A stretch of 33,484 bases of DNA from Anaerolineae bacterium (GCA_018648655.1 JABGQV010000223.1:1-33484); one strand, 5' to 3'. Shown: positions 19,338 through 28,771, counted from the first letter of the stretch. Made by a program: numbers and translations. Notes: generated from the sequence alone by a model not told the origin.

Positions 19338-21806
19338 TTATAACAAACTAACTGGCTCTACTTCCGCGCGCCAGCCTCTTAGTTCTTTTCCCTTCAACAA
19401 AGTCTCTGGTTCTGGACCACGCAAGACAATTTGCCATCGATAGATGCCATCTACTTTGGCGAAAAAACTAGGGATGGGGCCAATCACACTGGTTTCTTTT
19501 CGTTTTTCAACAACTATTAAATTCTTGATTTCTTCAGCGAGTTTATGCGCTTCTTCTTCAGCCGTGATGGGGTCTCGGTGACGGTATTCGAGTTTCACCA
19601 ATTTTGCAAAGGGCGGATATCCCAATTTGCGGCGATATTCGAGTTCATGCAAGTAGAAGTTTTGATAATCATGCTCTGATGCATGCTGAATGACGTAATT
19701 ATCTGGATTAAAAGTTTGGAAGACCACCCGTCCACCACGTTCGGAGCGACCGGCTCGTCCCGCCACTTGGGTTAGGGTCTGGAAAACACGTTCGGCCGCA
19801 AATGGGTCAGGGAGATTCAATCCCACATCTGCCAAGACCACGCCAACAAGGGTGACTAGGGGTAAATCTAAGCCTTTAGCAAGCATTTGTGTGCCTATCA
19901 AAATATCAGCGCGGTGAGCCGTAAAATGGCTCAAAATAAGATCATGCGCGCCTTTTTTGCGAGTAGTATCCCAATCCCAGCGCAAGGTGCGCGCATTAGG
20001 AAAAAGAGAATTGACTTCATCTTCTACTTTTTGACTGCCCAGCCCATATCCGCGAATCTTGGTGCTTTGGCAAGTTGGGCATTTCTTGGGCATTTGGCGT
20101 TTATACCCGCAACGATGACACTGTAAAGCCCCCCCTCTGGCTCCCCCTCTCATGGGGGGAGTATTATGCAAGGTCAGCGGCGTATCACAGCGCGGGCAAT
20201 CAAGGCTTTCTCCGCAATCACGGCAAAAAACATAGGTCGCTGAACCGCGTCGATTGAGGAAAAGAATTGCCTGTTCACCACGTTCTAATATTTGCGCAAG
20301 AGCTTCTTCTAAAGCTCGGCTAAAAATGCCTATATTGCCCGATTTTAGCTCGGCGCGCATATCTACAACTTGCACAGGTGGCAATTCACGTTGAGCAATG
20401 CGCGTGGGGAGTTCAACTAATCTAGCCCCCTCTTGAGGGAGAAGGTTAGGGTGGGGACTGGCTTTATATCTATACTCAATTGGTGGCGTAGCCGACCCCA
20501 AAATGCAGACCGCGCCACAAATCTCGGCATGATTTTGTGCGGCACGCACCGCATTATAAAAAGGAGGCTGGTTTTGATGAAAAGAATTATCGTGAAACTC
20601 ATCCAAAACAATTAATTTGATATTCGGCAAAGGCGCAAAAAGAGCCGAGCGTGCGCCAATTATCACTTTCAATTTTCCCGCTCTTGCTCGCCGCCAAGTA
20701 TCATAATTCTCACCCGCTGAGAGCTTCGAGTGCATCAAACCCACTTCCCCCGCAAAACGCGCCAAAAACCGCCGCACAGTTTGCGCCGTGAGCGCAATTT
20801 CTGGCACCAAAATCAACGCCTGCCCGCCCCTCTTTACCGCCTCTTGCGCGGCACGAATATAAATCTCAGTTTTCCCAGAGCCAGTGATGCCGTGCAAAAG
20901 AATCGGCGATACCAACGTATCAACGAAAGAAGCACTTACAACTTTCATCGCCTTTTCTTGCGCGGCGTTGAGTATATGCTCAGCGATTTCTTCTTTGCCA
21001 ATCTCTACTTTTTTAACTGGATCACGCCAAATCTCTGTTTCTCTCAGAATAATCAATTCTTTTTCTGCCAAAATCTTCAAATCAGATAGATTGCATCCGC
21101 TCTCTGCATAAACCCATGTGACAGCAATAGCAACTTTTTCTCTGATTAGGAGTTGGAGCGCAGCAGCGCGCCTCTTTTGGGTTTGCTCGGTGCTCCCGAG
21201 CTTGGTCATCTTCTCTAGCGCGATACTCGGCGAAACCGCTAACTGCGCCATCCGAATCATCTTCGGGCGGACGCGGGGTGCTGGTAAAACAGATTTACTC
21301 GTTAATATTCCGCGCTTCACCAAATTCCCCGCAGATTTTCGCCAATCAACGTGCTTAAAATGCGTATCAATTTGTCTGCCGCGCAAAGAGCCTCGTTTCT
21401 CGAGCAATACGATAATTCGCTTCTGCGTTTGAGAAAGCTCATTATCCCCAACGCCCAATTCACCAATCCCAAACTCCGTATCTGCCCTTTGACTTAAGCC
21501 ACTTGGCAACATCATCCTCACCATCGCAGAAAGGGGATTTAATGTCTGCTCTGCCATTTTCTCAGCGAGAGAAATCTGCTCGGGTGTGAGAACAGGAAGT
21601 TCATCGAGTAAGTCAATGACAGCTTTTGTATCTTCTACTGCGGGGGTATCTACAAATCTTAAAATCACCCCTTGTACAATTTGATTATTAAACGGAATAG
21701 TCACCAAATGCCCGATATTTATTTTCCCTTCTAGGTTTGAGGGCAAATGATAATCAAAAACACCACTTATGGCGGGGATATTGACGGAGATTTGGACGAA
21801 GGTCAT
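19338..21806 (-). CDS. priA: Primosomal protein N' (PriA) helicase
   Basis: GITGSGKTEIYIRAAQ, zinc-binding cysteines CRDCGESLDCPRCDTPL...CHRCGYKRQMPKKCPTC, GTQMLAKGLDLP, QVAGRAGR. Confidence 0.93.
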   Translation of the reverse strand: MTFVQISVNIPAISGVFDYHLPSNLEGKINIGHLVTIPFNNQIVQGVILRFVDTPAVEDTKAVIDLLDELPVLTPEQISLAEKMAEQTLNPLSAMVRMMLPSGLSQRADTEFGIGELGVGDNELSQTQKRIIVLLEKRGSLRGRQIDTHFKHVDWRKSAGNLVKRGILTSKSVLPAPRVRPKMIRMAQLAVSPSIALEKMTKLGSTEQTQKRRAAALQLLIREKVAIAVTWVYAESGCNLSDLKILAEKELIILRETEIWRDPVKKVEIGKEEIAEHILNAAQEKAMKVVSASFVDTLVSPILLHGITGSGKTEIYIRAAQEAVKRGGQALILVPEIALTAQTVRRFLARFAGEVGLMHSKLSAGENYDTWRRARAGKLKVIIGARSALFAPLPNIKLIVLDEFHDNSFHQNQPPFYNAVRAAQNHAEICGAVCILGSATPPIEYRYKASPHPNLLPQEGARLVELPTRIAQRELPPVQVVDMRAELKSGNIGIFSRALEEALAQILERGEQAILFLNRRGSATYVFCRDCGESLDCPRCDTPLTLHNTPPMRGGARGGALQCHRCGYKRQMPKKCPTCQSTKIRGYGLGSQKVEDEVNSLFPNARTLRWDWDTTRKKGAHDLILSHFTAHRADILIGTQMLAKGLDLPLVTLVGVVLADVGLNLPDPFAAERVFQTLTQVAGRAGRSERGGRVVFQTFNPDNYVIQHASEHDYQNFYLHELEYRRKLGYPPFAKLVKLEYRHRDPITAEEEAHKLAEEIKNLIVVEKRKETSVIGPIPSFFAKVDGIYRWQIVLRGPEPETLLKGKELRGWRAEVEPVSLL
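20127..20165 (-). repeat. In-frame repeat-like insertion in priA (NTPPMRGGARGGA)
   Basis: ctccccccatgagagggggagccagagggggg palindrome; 13 codons between LTLH and LQCHRCGY. Confidence 0.65.
20424..20462 (-). repeat. In-frame repeat-like insertion in priA (ASPHPNLLPQEGA)
   Basis: agtccccaccctaaccttctccctcaagaggggg; translation resembles the common SPHPNPLPQGEGA repeat translation. Confidence 0.65.
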
Positions 21807-21857
21807 AGTTTATAATTCATACAGAGCCCAAGTTTTCTTAGCCTCTTTGCGTGAGAA

Positions 21858-23189
21858 TTACTCCTCCTTCAACTGTTTCAACTCAAGGCGCGCTGCGCGC
21901 ATCCCATCCATTTCGACCACTTTTAGGGAGATATTTTCTTCAGGGATTTCTACCGAGTCGCCTAGTTTCGGGATGCGCCCCAAGCGTCCCATCATATAAC
22001 CGGCGATGGTATCGTAGTTATTGTCGGCAAGTGCCAAGCCCATTTGCTGGTTGATATATTCGAGGAGTGCCAAGCCATCGAGCAAGAACGATCCATCTTC
22101 CTGATGCTGAATTTCATCCAAATCATCATCAAAAGGATCGCGGATATCACCGATAATCTCCTCCAATAAATCTTCCAATGTAACCAAGCCTGCCGTGCCG
22201 CTATATTCATCGAGGGCGATGGCGATATGCTGATGTCCATTCCGAAATTCATGCAAGAGTTTGGTGACAGAAATCGTTTCAGGGACAAAAAGAGCATCAC
22301 GCATAAGTTCTTTAGCGAGGACTTCATGATTATTAGGCTGCTCGAGGCGATGGAGCAAATCTTTAACGTGGAGAATGCCCTTGATGTCGTCTAGGTCTTC
22401 ACCATAAACAGGAAATTTGGTGTAGAGGTTTTCCCGAATTAGAGCGGCAGCATCACGGAGGAGAGTATCCTCTTGAATGGCAGTAATTTCTGTGCGCGGG
22501 ATCATGACTTGGCGCACGACCAGTTTGCCAAAATCGAAAATTGCGGAAAGCATTTCACGCTGTGGTTGTTGGATAATGCCTTCTGTATGAGGACCTGAAA
22601 CGATATTTTTCAGCTCTTCAACTGTGTAAGCAGCACTATGGCTGGTATCACCTTCCACACCAAATGCGCTCAATGTGATGCGGGTGAGCCAATCAAGAAG
22701 GGAGACAAATCCGCTAAAAATCTTCATGAAAATATTCATGGAAGAGGCTGTCGCTATCGAAAAAGGCTCAGGGTTATTTAATGCGGTAATTTTAGGAACT
22801 TGCTCGCCAAGCACAACATGCAAGGTTGTGACGACTGTCAATGAGATGATAAGGGGCAAGGCGGCAATAACCTTGCCAAGAAAGACAAGGTTTTCTGGCA
22901 GAATCAGGTCATGGAAGTAAGGGGCAAGAAGTTCTTCAAAGGTGTTTTCACCAATTGCACCAAGAGCAAGGCTAACAATGGTGATCCCTAGTTGAGATGC
23001 GGCAATAACACGATCTCGTGCAGCAGGGTTTTCAAGCCAACGCTGAACAATTTTTGCGCCTCTGTTGCCCTCTTTCGCAATAATATCGATGCGGGTTTTA
23101 CGAGCGGTGACTGCGGCAAATTCTACGCCAACGAAATAGCCGTTTAGCGCGATAAGGAAAATAATGAGGAGGATGTCCCAAATAATCAT
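21858..23189 (-). CDS. Hemolysin-family / CNNM-CBS-CorC_HlyC transporter-associated protein
   Basis: N-terminal TM domain, VMIPRTEITAI CBS region, EYSGTAGLVTLEDLLEEIIGDI, C-terminal CorC_HlyC domain. Confidence 0.88.
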   Translation of the reverse strand: MIIWDILLIIFLIALNGYFVGVEFAAVTARKTRIDIIAKEGNRGAKIVQRWLENPAARDRVIAASQLGITIVSLALGAIGENTFEELLAPYFHDLILPENLVFLGKVIAALPLIISLTVVTTLHVVLGEQVPKITALNNPEPFSIATASSMNIFMKIFSGFVSLLDWLTRITLSAFGVEGDTSHSAAYTVEELKNIVSGPHTEGIIQQPQREMLSAIFDFGKLVVRQVMIPRTEITAIQEDTLLRDAAALIRENLYTKFPVYGEDLDDIKGILHVKDLLHRLEQPNNHEVLAKELMRDALFVPETISVTKLLHEFRNGHQHIAIALDEYSGTAGLVTLEDLLEEIIGDIRDPFDDDLDEIQHQEDGSFLLDGLALLEYINQQMGLALADNNYDTIAGYMMGRLGRIPKLGDSVEIPEENISLKVVEMDGMRAARLELKQLKEE

Positions 23190-23224
23190 AGTTTATAGTT
23201 TAAGGTTAAAAGTTGAAGGTTGAA
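23190..23224. repeat. Five degenerate tandem heptamers AGTTTAT AGTTTAA GGTTAAA AGTTGAA GGTTGAA
   Basis: Direct reading; abuts the start codon of the 21858-23189 gene. Confidence 0.65.
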
Positions 23225-23254
23225 TATTCAAAGTAACAAGTTTTATTACTCTTG

Positions 23255-24097
23255 CTACCCTAGCACTGCCGCTGCGCCATAGCCGACGACAGAAGAATAA
23301 TCTCCTGAAATATCACCAGATGTAGCGTAGTTTAGGGTTTTGACACTTTTTGCCCCTAACTCACGCACGGCGTAGAGAGTTGCAGCAACTGCGCCGCGTC
23401 CACAGGCAAAGCCTTTGCCCATTTCTTCGGCTTCCAGAACGCCCTCGGGAGAAAAGTTTTCAATTTGGCGGAGCATTTCATTATCGAGAATTCTCGCATC
23501 TTCTTGCGAGTAAAAATGCGATAAATCTGTACTGGCTACGAGAAGTGCCTTTTTGCCACGTAAAACTTTTGCAAGGGTTTGCCCTAAAATTTTCAGTTCT
23601 TCCACATTTGTGGAGCGAATCATGATGGGGAGAAGCTCAAAATTGCTTTTTAAAGCGCGTTGCAAAAAAGGGAGCTCAATTTCTAGTGAATGTTCACGGT
23701 CATTGGCAATGGGTGTAATGCCGAAGCCGAGATTTTCTTCTAAATCTGTGCTCACCGCGTTCACCATATTTTGCGCAATAGGAACTCTGCCAAAGGGAGT
23801 GGCATAAAAAGCATGTTCAGCACTTAGAAAAGCATCACGATGGGGGGCGTGCATCGGTGAAAGGAGGGCAACCAAGTCGAAATCACGGTCGCGGATCGCA
23901 GTAAAAGCGTACCCTGCCACCGCGCCTGAATAGAAATATCCCGCATGAGGGGCAATCACGGCGACCACATCGCCATCTAATTCTGGCAATACGGCATTAT
24001 CGAGATAAGCATCCACTTCTTGCGCAAGTTTTTTAGGATTATCTGAATACCAACTTCCTGCAATGGGTGAGGGGCGAACAAGGGCAATGGCTTTCAT
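23255..24097 (-). CDS. MEMO1 family protein (AmmeMemoRadiSam system protein B)
   Basis: PSPIAGSWYSDNPKKL, APHAGYFYSGAVAGYAF, STDLSHF, NYATSGDISGDYSSVVGYGA. Confidence 0.88.
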   Translation of the reverse strand: MKAIALVRPSPIAGSWYSDNPKKLAQEVDAYLDNAVLPELDGDVVAVIAPHAGYFYSGAVAGYAFTAIRDRDFDLVALLSPMHAPHRDAFLSAEHAFYATPFGRVPIAQNMVNAVSTDLEENLGFGITPIANDREHSLEIELPFLQRALKSNFELLPIMIRSTNVEELKILGQTLAKVLRGKKALLVASTDLSHFYSQEDARILDNEMLRQIENFSPEGVLEAEEMGKGFACGRGAVAATLYAVRELGAKSVKTLNYATSGDISGDYSSVVGYGAAAVLG

Positions 24098-24109
24098 AAA
24101 TAGATTGTA

Positions 24110-24601
24110 CTAGAAATTCTCTAAAAAGTAGCGCGTGGCTTCAAAGGCGAGCTCGGGGAGATTATCACGAGAAAACCACGCGGCATCGGCGGCATCATCT
24201 GCTGCGGCGAGTTGCCCGCTGATGACTTCAGCAGCATAAATAATGATGAAATCTGCGCCACCGGCATGTTCTTTTTCAGTATAAATATCGAGAATGTGGA
24301 GTATGCGCGCATTTAGACTGGTTTCTTCCAAACATTCGCGGCGCGCGGCATCAGCTGGGGATTCACCTGCGTTGACGAAACCTGCGGGGAGTGACCATTT
24401 GCCTTGATGAGGATTAAATGAGCGTTGTACGAGCAAGATTTTCTCGTCTCTTTCGACAAATACACCGACCGCAACTTTGGGATCAGCAAAATAAACCCAC
24501 CCACAGGATGGACAGACGGGACGAACTTCTCCGTAACTGGGTTGCTGCACAACAGCATCTCCGCAGCGGAGACAATGTTTTACTTCGACTCTTTTTGACA
24601 T
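24110..24601 (-). CDS. NUDIX hydrolase with N-terminal zinc ribbon
   Basis: CLRCGD...CPSCGW; Nudix box GFVNAGESPADAARRECLEETSL. Confidence 0.88.
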   Translation of the reverse strand: MSKRVEVKHCLRCGDAVVQQPSYGEVRPVCPSCGWVYFADPKVAVGVFVERDEKILLVQRSFNPHQGKWSLPAGFVNAGESPADAARRECLEETSLNARILHILDIYTEKEHAGGADFIIIYAAEVISGQLAAADDAADAAWFSRDNLPELAFEATRYFLENF

Positions 24602-24685
24602 TCGGGGTAACGGATTAAAGGTTTAGGGCAAAGAGAATTATCGTAAAATTCAAAGCGAGCTTCTCCACCATAGATTCTAAAAAAT

Positions 24686-25471
24686 CTACTCTTGGCTCTC
24701 CCACTTTAGCATGGCTCTACGCCGAAAGAAAAAACCGCCTAGAGCGAAAAGAAGGATTAGCACTAATAATATCTCTTGCCAGCGTGTAAATGAGGGTGCG
24801 GGAATAGGTTCTGGCACTTCTTCGCTATTTGGTATTGCTGTAGATTGCAAGCTCGCAAAGGGCGTGCTTTCTGCAACTTGATCAGTTTCAGCAACTTTCT
24901 CAGTTTCTGCCTCAGCACGAGATGAGGTTTCTTCGGTAGCTGATAAGCCTGCACTTTCACCTTCTGCAACTGGCGCAGCTTCGGCTTCTTCAAAAACTTC
25001 TTCTTCCATAGCTGGGGCTTCAGCCATTGGCATCGCTTCTTCTTCGGCTGGGGCTTCTTCAGCTGGTTCTTCGGCAGGCGCAAATTCTTCCATTGCCATG
25101 TCTGCTGATTCCATCAGCATTTCTTTATTTGCAGGAGCCATTGATTCGCTACCTAAGCTAAATGGCGGGAGAACGCTAAAGAAAAAGAGAATCATGGCGA
25201 AGGCAGTGGCATAATTTAAGGCTGGCACCATTCTCGGTAAGGGTGGGGATTTGGCAACCATCTGCGAGGAGAGAGTAAAGTTGCGAGGAGCAGGTCTTTT
25301 TGGCGTGCGTTGCAAGATATTCTTTGTCACACGCATAGCGTCCAGTGCGGTACGCAAGTTTGGGTCACGTTCGAGACGGTCTTTCATCTTCCTAGAAGAA
25401 GATGCGTTTAACTCTCCATCTAAATAGGCTGAAATATTTTTAAGGTCTTGAGGGGATATATTATTTTTCAT
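24686..25471 (-). CDS. Putative anti-sigma factor, two TM segments with acidic linker
   Basis: N-terminal ISAYLDGELNASSSRKMKDRLERDPNLRTALDAM; TM segments; overlaps the ECF sigma gene by 4 nt. Confidence 0.7.
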   Translation of the reverse strand: MKNNISPQDLKNISAYLDGELNASSSRKMKDRLERDPNLRTALDAMRVTKNILQRTPKRPAPRNFTLSSQMVAKSPPLPRMVPALNYATAFAMILFFFSVLPPFSLGSESMAPANKEMLMESADMAMEEFAPAEEPAEEAPAEEEAMPMAEAPAMEEEVFEEAEAAPVAEGESAGLSATEETSSRAEAETEKVAETDQVAESTPFASLQSTAIPNSEEVPEPIPAPSFTRWQEILLVLILLFALGGFFFRRRAMLKWESQE

Positions 25472-26076
25472 GATGAAGTCTCCCCTTCTAGACGAAATTT
25501 AGCAGGTAAAAGTTCCTTAACTTTTTGGAGACATTTTTGCAAGCGAGTGCGAGCGCGCGCAAGGCGACTTTTAATAGTGCCGAGTGGTTTTTTGATAGCT
25601 TTAGCGGCTTCTTGATAACTAAGCCCTTGCAATTCTGTGAGTACAACAACTGTACGGAATTCAAGCGGAAGGGCTTGAATGCAACGTTGTATGGCTTGCT
25701 CTAGCTCATAAGTTTCAAGTTGTTTTTCGGGGGAGAGTGTGGGGTCTTTTAACCAACTTGGTGATTCTATCTCTTCACCATCGTCTGTATAAATATCCAG
25801 AGGCGTGGTGGGTTTTCGTTTTTGACGGCGAAATTCATCGTAACAAGTATTTGTGACTATGCGCAAAAGCCATGATTTAAATGAGCCGCCTCTATAAGAT
25901 TTTAATTTTTGAAAAGCTGAGATAAAGGCTTCTTGCACTGCGTCATCTGCGAGAGCAGGGTCGCCGATAATGCGGTAGGCAGTATTGTAGAGCATGTCTT
26001 GATAAGTTAAAACAAGCTTGTTGAAGGCGGTCAAATCGCCTTTTTTTGCTTCGCGGATCAGAGTGGCTTCGTCCAT
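25468..26076 (-). CDS. RNA polymerase ECF-type sigma-70 factor
   Basis: FNKLVLTYQDMLYNTAYRIIGDPALADDAVQEAFISAF; ELQGLSYQEAAKAIKKPLGTIKSRLARARTRL. Confidence 0.9.
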   Translation of the reverse strand: MDEATLIREAKKGDLTAFNKLVLTYQDMLYNTAYRIIGDPALADDAVQEAFISAFQKLKSYRGGSFKSWLLRIVTNTCYDEFRRQKRKPTTPLDIYTDDGEEIESPSWLKDPTLSPEKQLETYELEQAIQRCIQALPLEFRTVVVLTELQGLSYQEAAKAIKKPLGTIKSRLARARTRLQKCLQKVKELLPAKFRLEGETSS

Positions 26077-26083
26077 AAGATGT

Positions 26084-26089
26084 ATTTTA
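26084..26089 (-). promoter_or_regulatory. Candidate -10 (TAAAAT in TGATAAAAT) 7 nt upstream of the sigma-factor ATG
   Basis: tgataaaat-acatctt-ATG. Confidence 0.45.
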
Positions 26090-26136
26090 TCAGAGAGTGG
26101 GAAACAACGAAGATAAAGATGTTTCTGTAATTTCGT

Positions 26137-26526
26137 TTATCTTTTTTGTTTTTCAAGAATGGCCCACCAAACACCACGCCAAATAAGCATTCCTAAAGCA
26201 GCTGTTGCAGCAAGCACGGCTATGAAAACGGGCAAAATCGGTGTGTTGCCAAGCATGAGGCTACGAAGTAGCGCAGCAAAAGGTGCTGCTAGAATTACTG
26301 CCCACCCTGCTCTCCAAATCTCTTTCCAATTTTGATAAATTTCTTCTTTATAGAGCCCTAGCCAAGGTGCAATAAGTAGCCAAGCAATCAGTGTAGGCAA
26401 AAGAGTTGCAAGAATTCGATATGGAGAGACAGTGGATAATTGATCGTGAAAAAGAAACCCAGAAACAGTCACAATAAGTACGGTGAGGATATCTCCGAGT
26501 AATAAAAAATGGATTTTTTTCTTCAT
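26137..26526 (-). CDS. DUF3054-like membrane protein
   Basis: About 129 aa with 4 TM segments; LLGDILTVLI, PFAALLRSLMLG, LIWRGVWW pattern; ATG at 26526 preferred over TTG 26538. Confidence 0.6.
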   Translation of the reverse strand: MKKKIHFLLLGDILTVLIVTVSGFLFHDQLSTVSPYRILATLLPTLIAWLLIAPWLGLYKEEIYQNWKEIWRAGWAVILAAPFAALLRSLMLGNTPILPVFIAVLAATAALGMLIWRGVWWAILEKQKR

Positions 26527-26539
26527 AAGTTTTAACAAA

Positions 26540-26563
26540 AAAGGGCGGGATACCCCGCCCTTT
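26540..26563 (-). terminator. lysS terminator
   Basis: AAAGGGCGGG-atac-CCCGCCCTTT, T6 tract on the minus strand. Confidence 0.88.
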
Positions 26564-26588
26564 AAGTATTGTTTCTCAAATAAAATTC

Positions 26589-28124
26589 TTATTCTTCAGC
26601 GCGCAAGTGTGGGAAAAGCAAAACTTCACGGATACTGTGTTTATCGGTAAGCAACATCACCAAACGGTCTACGCCCATCCCAAAGCCACCATTCGGTGGC
26701 ATACCATAGCGCATGGCACGAAGGTAATCTTCGTCCATTGGGTGACGTTCTTCATCATCATCGGCGTAGTCACGTCCCATATCTAAGAAGCGTTGTTCTT
26801 GGTCAATGGGATCGTTCAACTCAGTAAAGGCATTGCATAATTCCATGCCAGCCACAAAACCTTCAAATCGCTCAACAGTTTGCTCATCGCCGGGAATGGA
26901 TTTTGCCAGCGGAGAAATCTCACGCGGATAATTATAGAGGAAGGTCGGTTGAATCATTTTTGCTTCAAGAAACTCGTCCACCATCCAATCAATCAATTTT
27001 CCGCGCTGTATATCAGCGGGATGTTCAATATTTTTCTCATTTAATGCCGCATGTAAGGAATCTGCGTCGCGATGCTCATTAATATCAACGCCACATTCAT
27101 CCAGTAAACCTTGTCGCATTTCTAAACGCTTCCATGGAGGGCTAAAGTCAATTTCTTGGCCTTGATAAGTGACCTTTGTAGAGCCTGTCGCTTTTTCTGC
27201 GGCATAAGCGACCATTTGCTCGGTCAATTCCATTACTTGTAAATAATCGGCATACGCCCAATAAAACTCGAGTTGAGTAAATTCAGGGTTATGTTTATAA
27301 GATACACCTTCATTGCGAAAATCACGCCCAATTTCATAAACGCGCTCTAAATTTCCAACCAAGAGACGTTTTAGATAAAGTTCAAAAGAAATACGTAAAT
27401 ATAACTCTTGCTTTAACTGATTATGATGAGTCGTAAAAGGTTCTGCCGCCGCACCCCCATAAATAGGTTGCAAGATTGGCGTTTCAACTTCAAGAAAATC
27501 TCGGTCATCCAAAAAATCACGTAATGAACGCGTGATCGCAGCGCGCTTTCGGAAGGTTTCTCGTGTCGCAAGGTTGACTGCCAAATCTGCGTAGCGCTGT
27601 CTAGCACGCAACTGCACATCTTCTAATGCAGCATGATGAACAACCGTGCCATCTTCGAGTGTCTCATCTTTTGCGGCAGGGAGTGGGGTCACGGCTTTAG
27701 AGAGCAATTTGAAATCACTGACGTGTAGGCTAACCTCCCCACGGCGAGTGCGGAAGATTTTCCCTTCAGCTTGAATAAAATCACCTAAGTCGAACATCTT
27801 CGCAAAGAAATCCAGCTTCTCTTTACCAATATCATTTATTCTGAAAAAGAGCTGTATACGCCCGGCACCATCTTCAATATGAGCAAAAGAAATTTTTCCT
27901 AAATTACGTGCAGAACGCAAACGCCCTGTTAAGATCGCGACAACTTCTTCTTCGCTCCCTTCAGAGCCGCTCTCTTCATTTTCTTCTGTCTTCTCAAATG
28001 CGGCTATTGCTTCGGCGCTGGTATGTGTCCGCTTTGCACGAGTAGGATAAACTTCAATTCCCTCTGCGCGCAAAGTTTCAATTTTTTCAAGGCGAATTTC
28101 TTCTAGTTTTGTATATTCAGTCAT
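26589..28124 (-). CDS. lysS: Lysine--tRNA ligase, class II
   Basis: [49 protein letters not shown]. Confidence 0.95.
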   Translation of the reverse strand: MTEYTKLEEIRLEKIETLRAEGIEVYPTRAKRTHTSAEAIAAFEKTEENEESGSEGSEEEVVAILTGRLRSARNLGKISFAHIEDGAGRIQLFFRINDIGKEKLDFFAKMFDLGDFIQAEGKIFRTRRGEVSLHVSDFKLLSKAVTPLPAAKDETLEDGTVVHHAALEDVQLRARQRYADLAVNLATRETFRKRAAITRSLRDFLDDRDFLEVETPILQPIYGGAAAEPFTTHHNQLKQELYLRISFELYLKRLLVGNLERVYEIGRDFRNEGVSYKHNPEFTQLEFYWAYADYLQVMELTEQMVAYAAEKATGSTKVTYQGQEIDFSPPWKRLEMRQGLLDECGVDINEHRDADSLHAALNEKNIEHPADIQRGKLIDWMVDEFLEAKMIQPTFLYNYPREISPLAKSIPGDEQTVERFEGFVAGMELCNAFTELNDPIDQEQRFLDMGRDYADDDEERHPMDEDYLRAMRYGMPPNGGFGMGVDRLVMLLTDKHSIREVLLFPHLRAEE

Positions 28125-28181
28125 GTTTTTACCTTTTATAAATATCTAAAATTTAAGCAATAAGACCCAAGACTACAGCAA

Positions 28182-28216
28182 AAGTCTTAGGTCTCAAGTC
28201 TACAGTCTTAAGTCTC
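28182..28216. repeat. Five tandem heptamers (consensus NAGACTT on the minus strand)
   Basis: minus: GAGACTT AAGACTG TAGACTT GAGACCT AAGACTT; ends 3 nt from the greA stop codon. Confidence 0.7.
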
Positions 28217-28219
28217 TAG

Positions 28220-28702
28220 CTATTCGTATCGAACTGTTGTGATTTTGAATTTCAATTTTCCAGCAGGTGTCGCAATTTCAATCTCTTCACCCGCTTTGTG
28301 TCCTATCGCAGCTTTTCCAATTGGAGATTCATTGGAAATCATTCCATTACGCGGGTCTGCTTCAGCAGCACCAACAATTACATATTTCTCAGAATTTTTC
28401 TCACCATCTTCACGCAAGAAAATGGTAGAGCCAACTTGAGCATATTTTGATTTTCCGTTTTCTTGATCGTCATAATCAATAATATGCGCATTGGCAAGCA
28501 ATTGTTTCAATTCGCTAATACGCCCTTCTACAAAAGACTGTTCATTTTTTGCAGATTCGAACTCGGCGTTCTCAATCAACTCACCGTCTTCCATTGCCTC
28601 ACGCAATCGCTCGGCAACTTCATTTCTCTTTACAGAACGCAAATCATCTAACTCACGCTGCAAATTAATAAAGCCATCTTTTGTTAAATATGATGTAGGC
28701 AT
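28220..28702 (-). CDS. greA: Transcription elongation factor GreA
   Basis: TSYLTKDGFINLQRELDDLRSVKRNEVAERLREAMEDGELIENAEFESAKNEQ. Confidence 0.95.
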   Translation of the reverse strand: MPTSYLTKDGFINLQRELDDLRSVKRNEVAERLREAMEDGELIENAEFESAKNEQSFVEGRISELKQLLANAHIIDYDDQENGKSKYAQVGSTIFLREDGEKNSEKYVIVGAAEADPRNGMISNESPIGKAAIGHKAGEEIEIATPAGKLKFKITTVRYE

Positions 28703-28771
28703 TTTTTCTCCAACTTTCAGTTTTGACGTTTAATGCCGCCAATATATCACGATTTCAGAACGAAATCAATC

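Noticed and set aside
20127-20462. Intein or frameshift in priA
   Set aside because: The extra segments are only 13 codons each with no intein motifs, and the frame is maintained.
24602-24640. Possible further heptad array (gggtaac ggattaa aggttta gggcaaa)
   Set aside because: Too degenerate to distinguish from chance by eye.
24686-25380. LPxTG-type C-terminal sorting signal in the anti-sigma-like protein (hydrophobic stretch + RRR)
   Set aside because: No LPxTG-like motif precedes the hydrophobic segment; it is better explained as a second TM helix.
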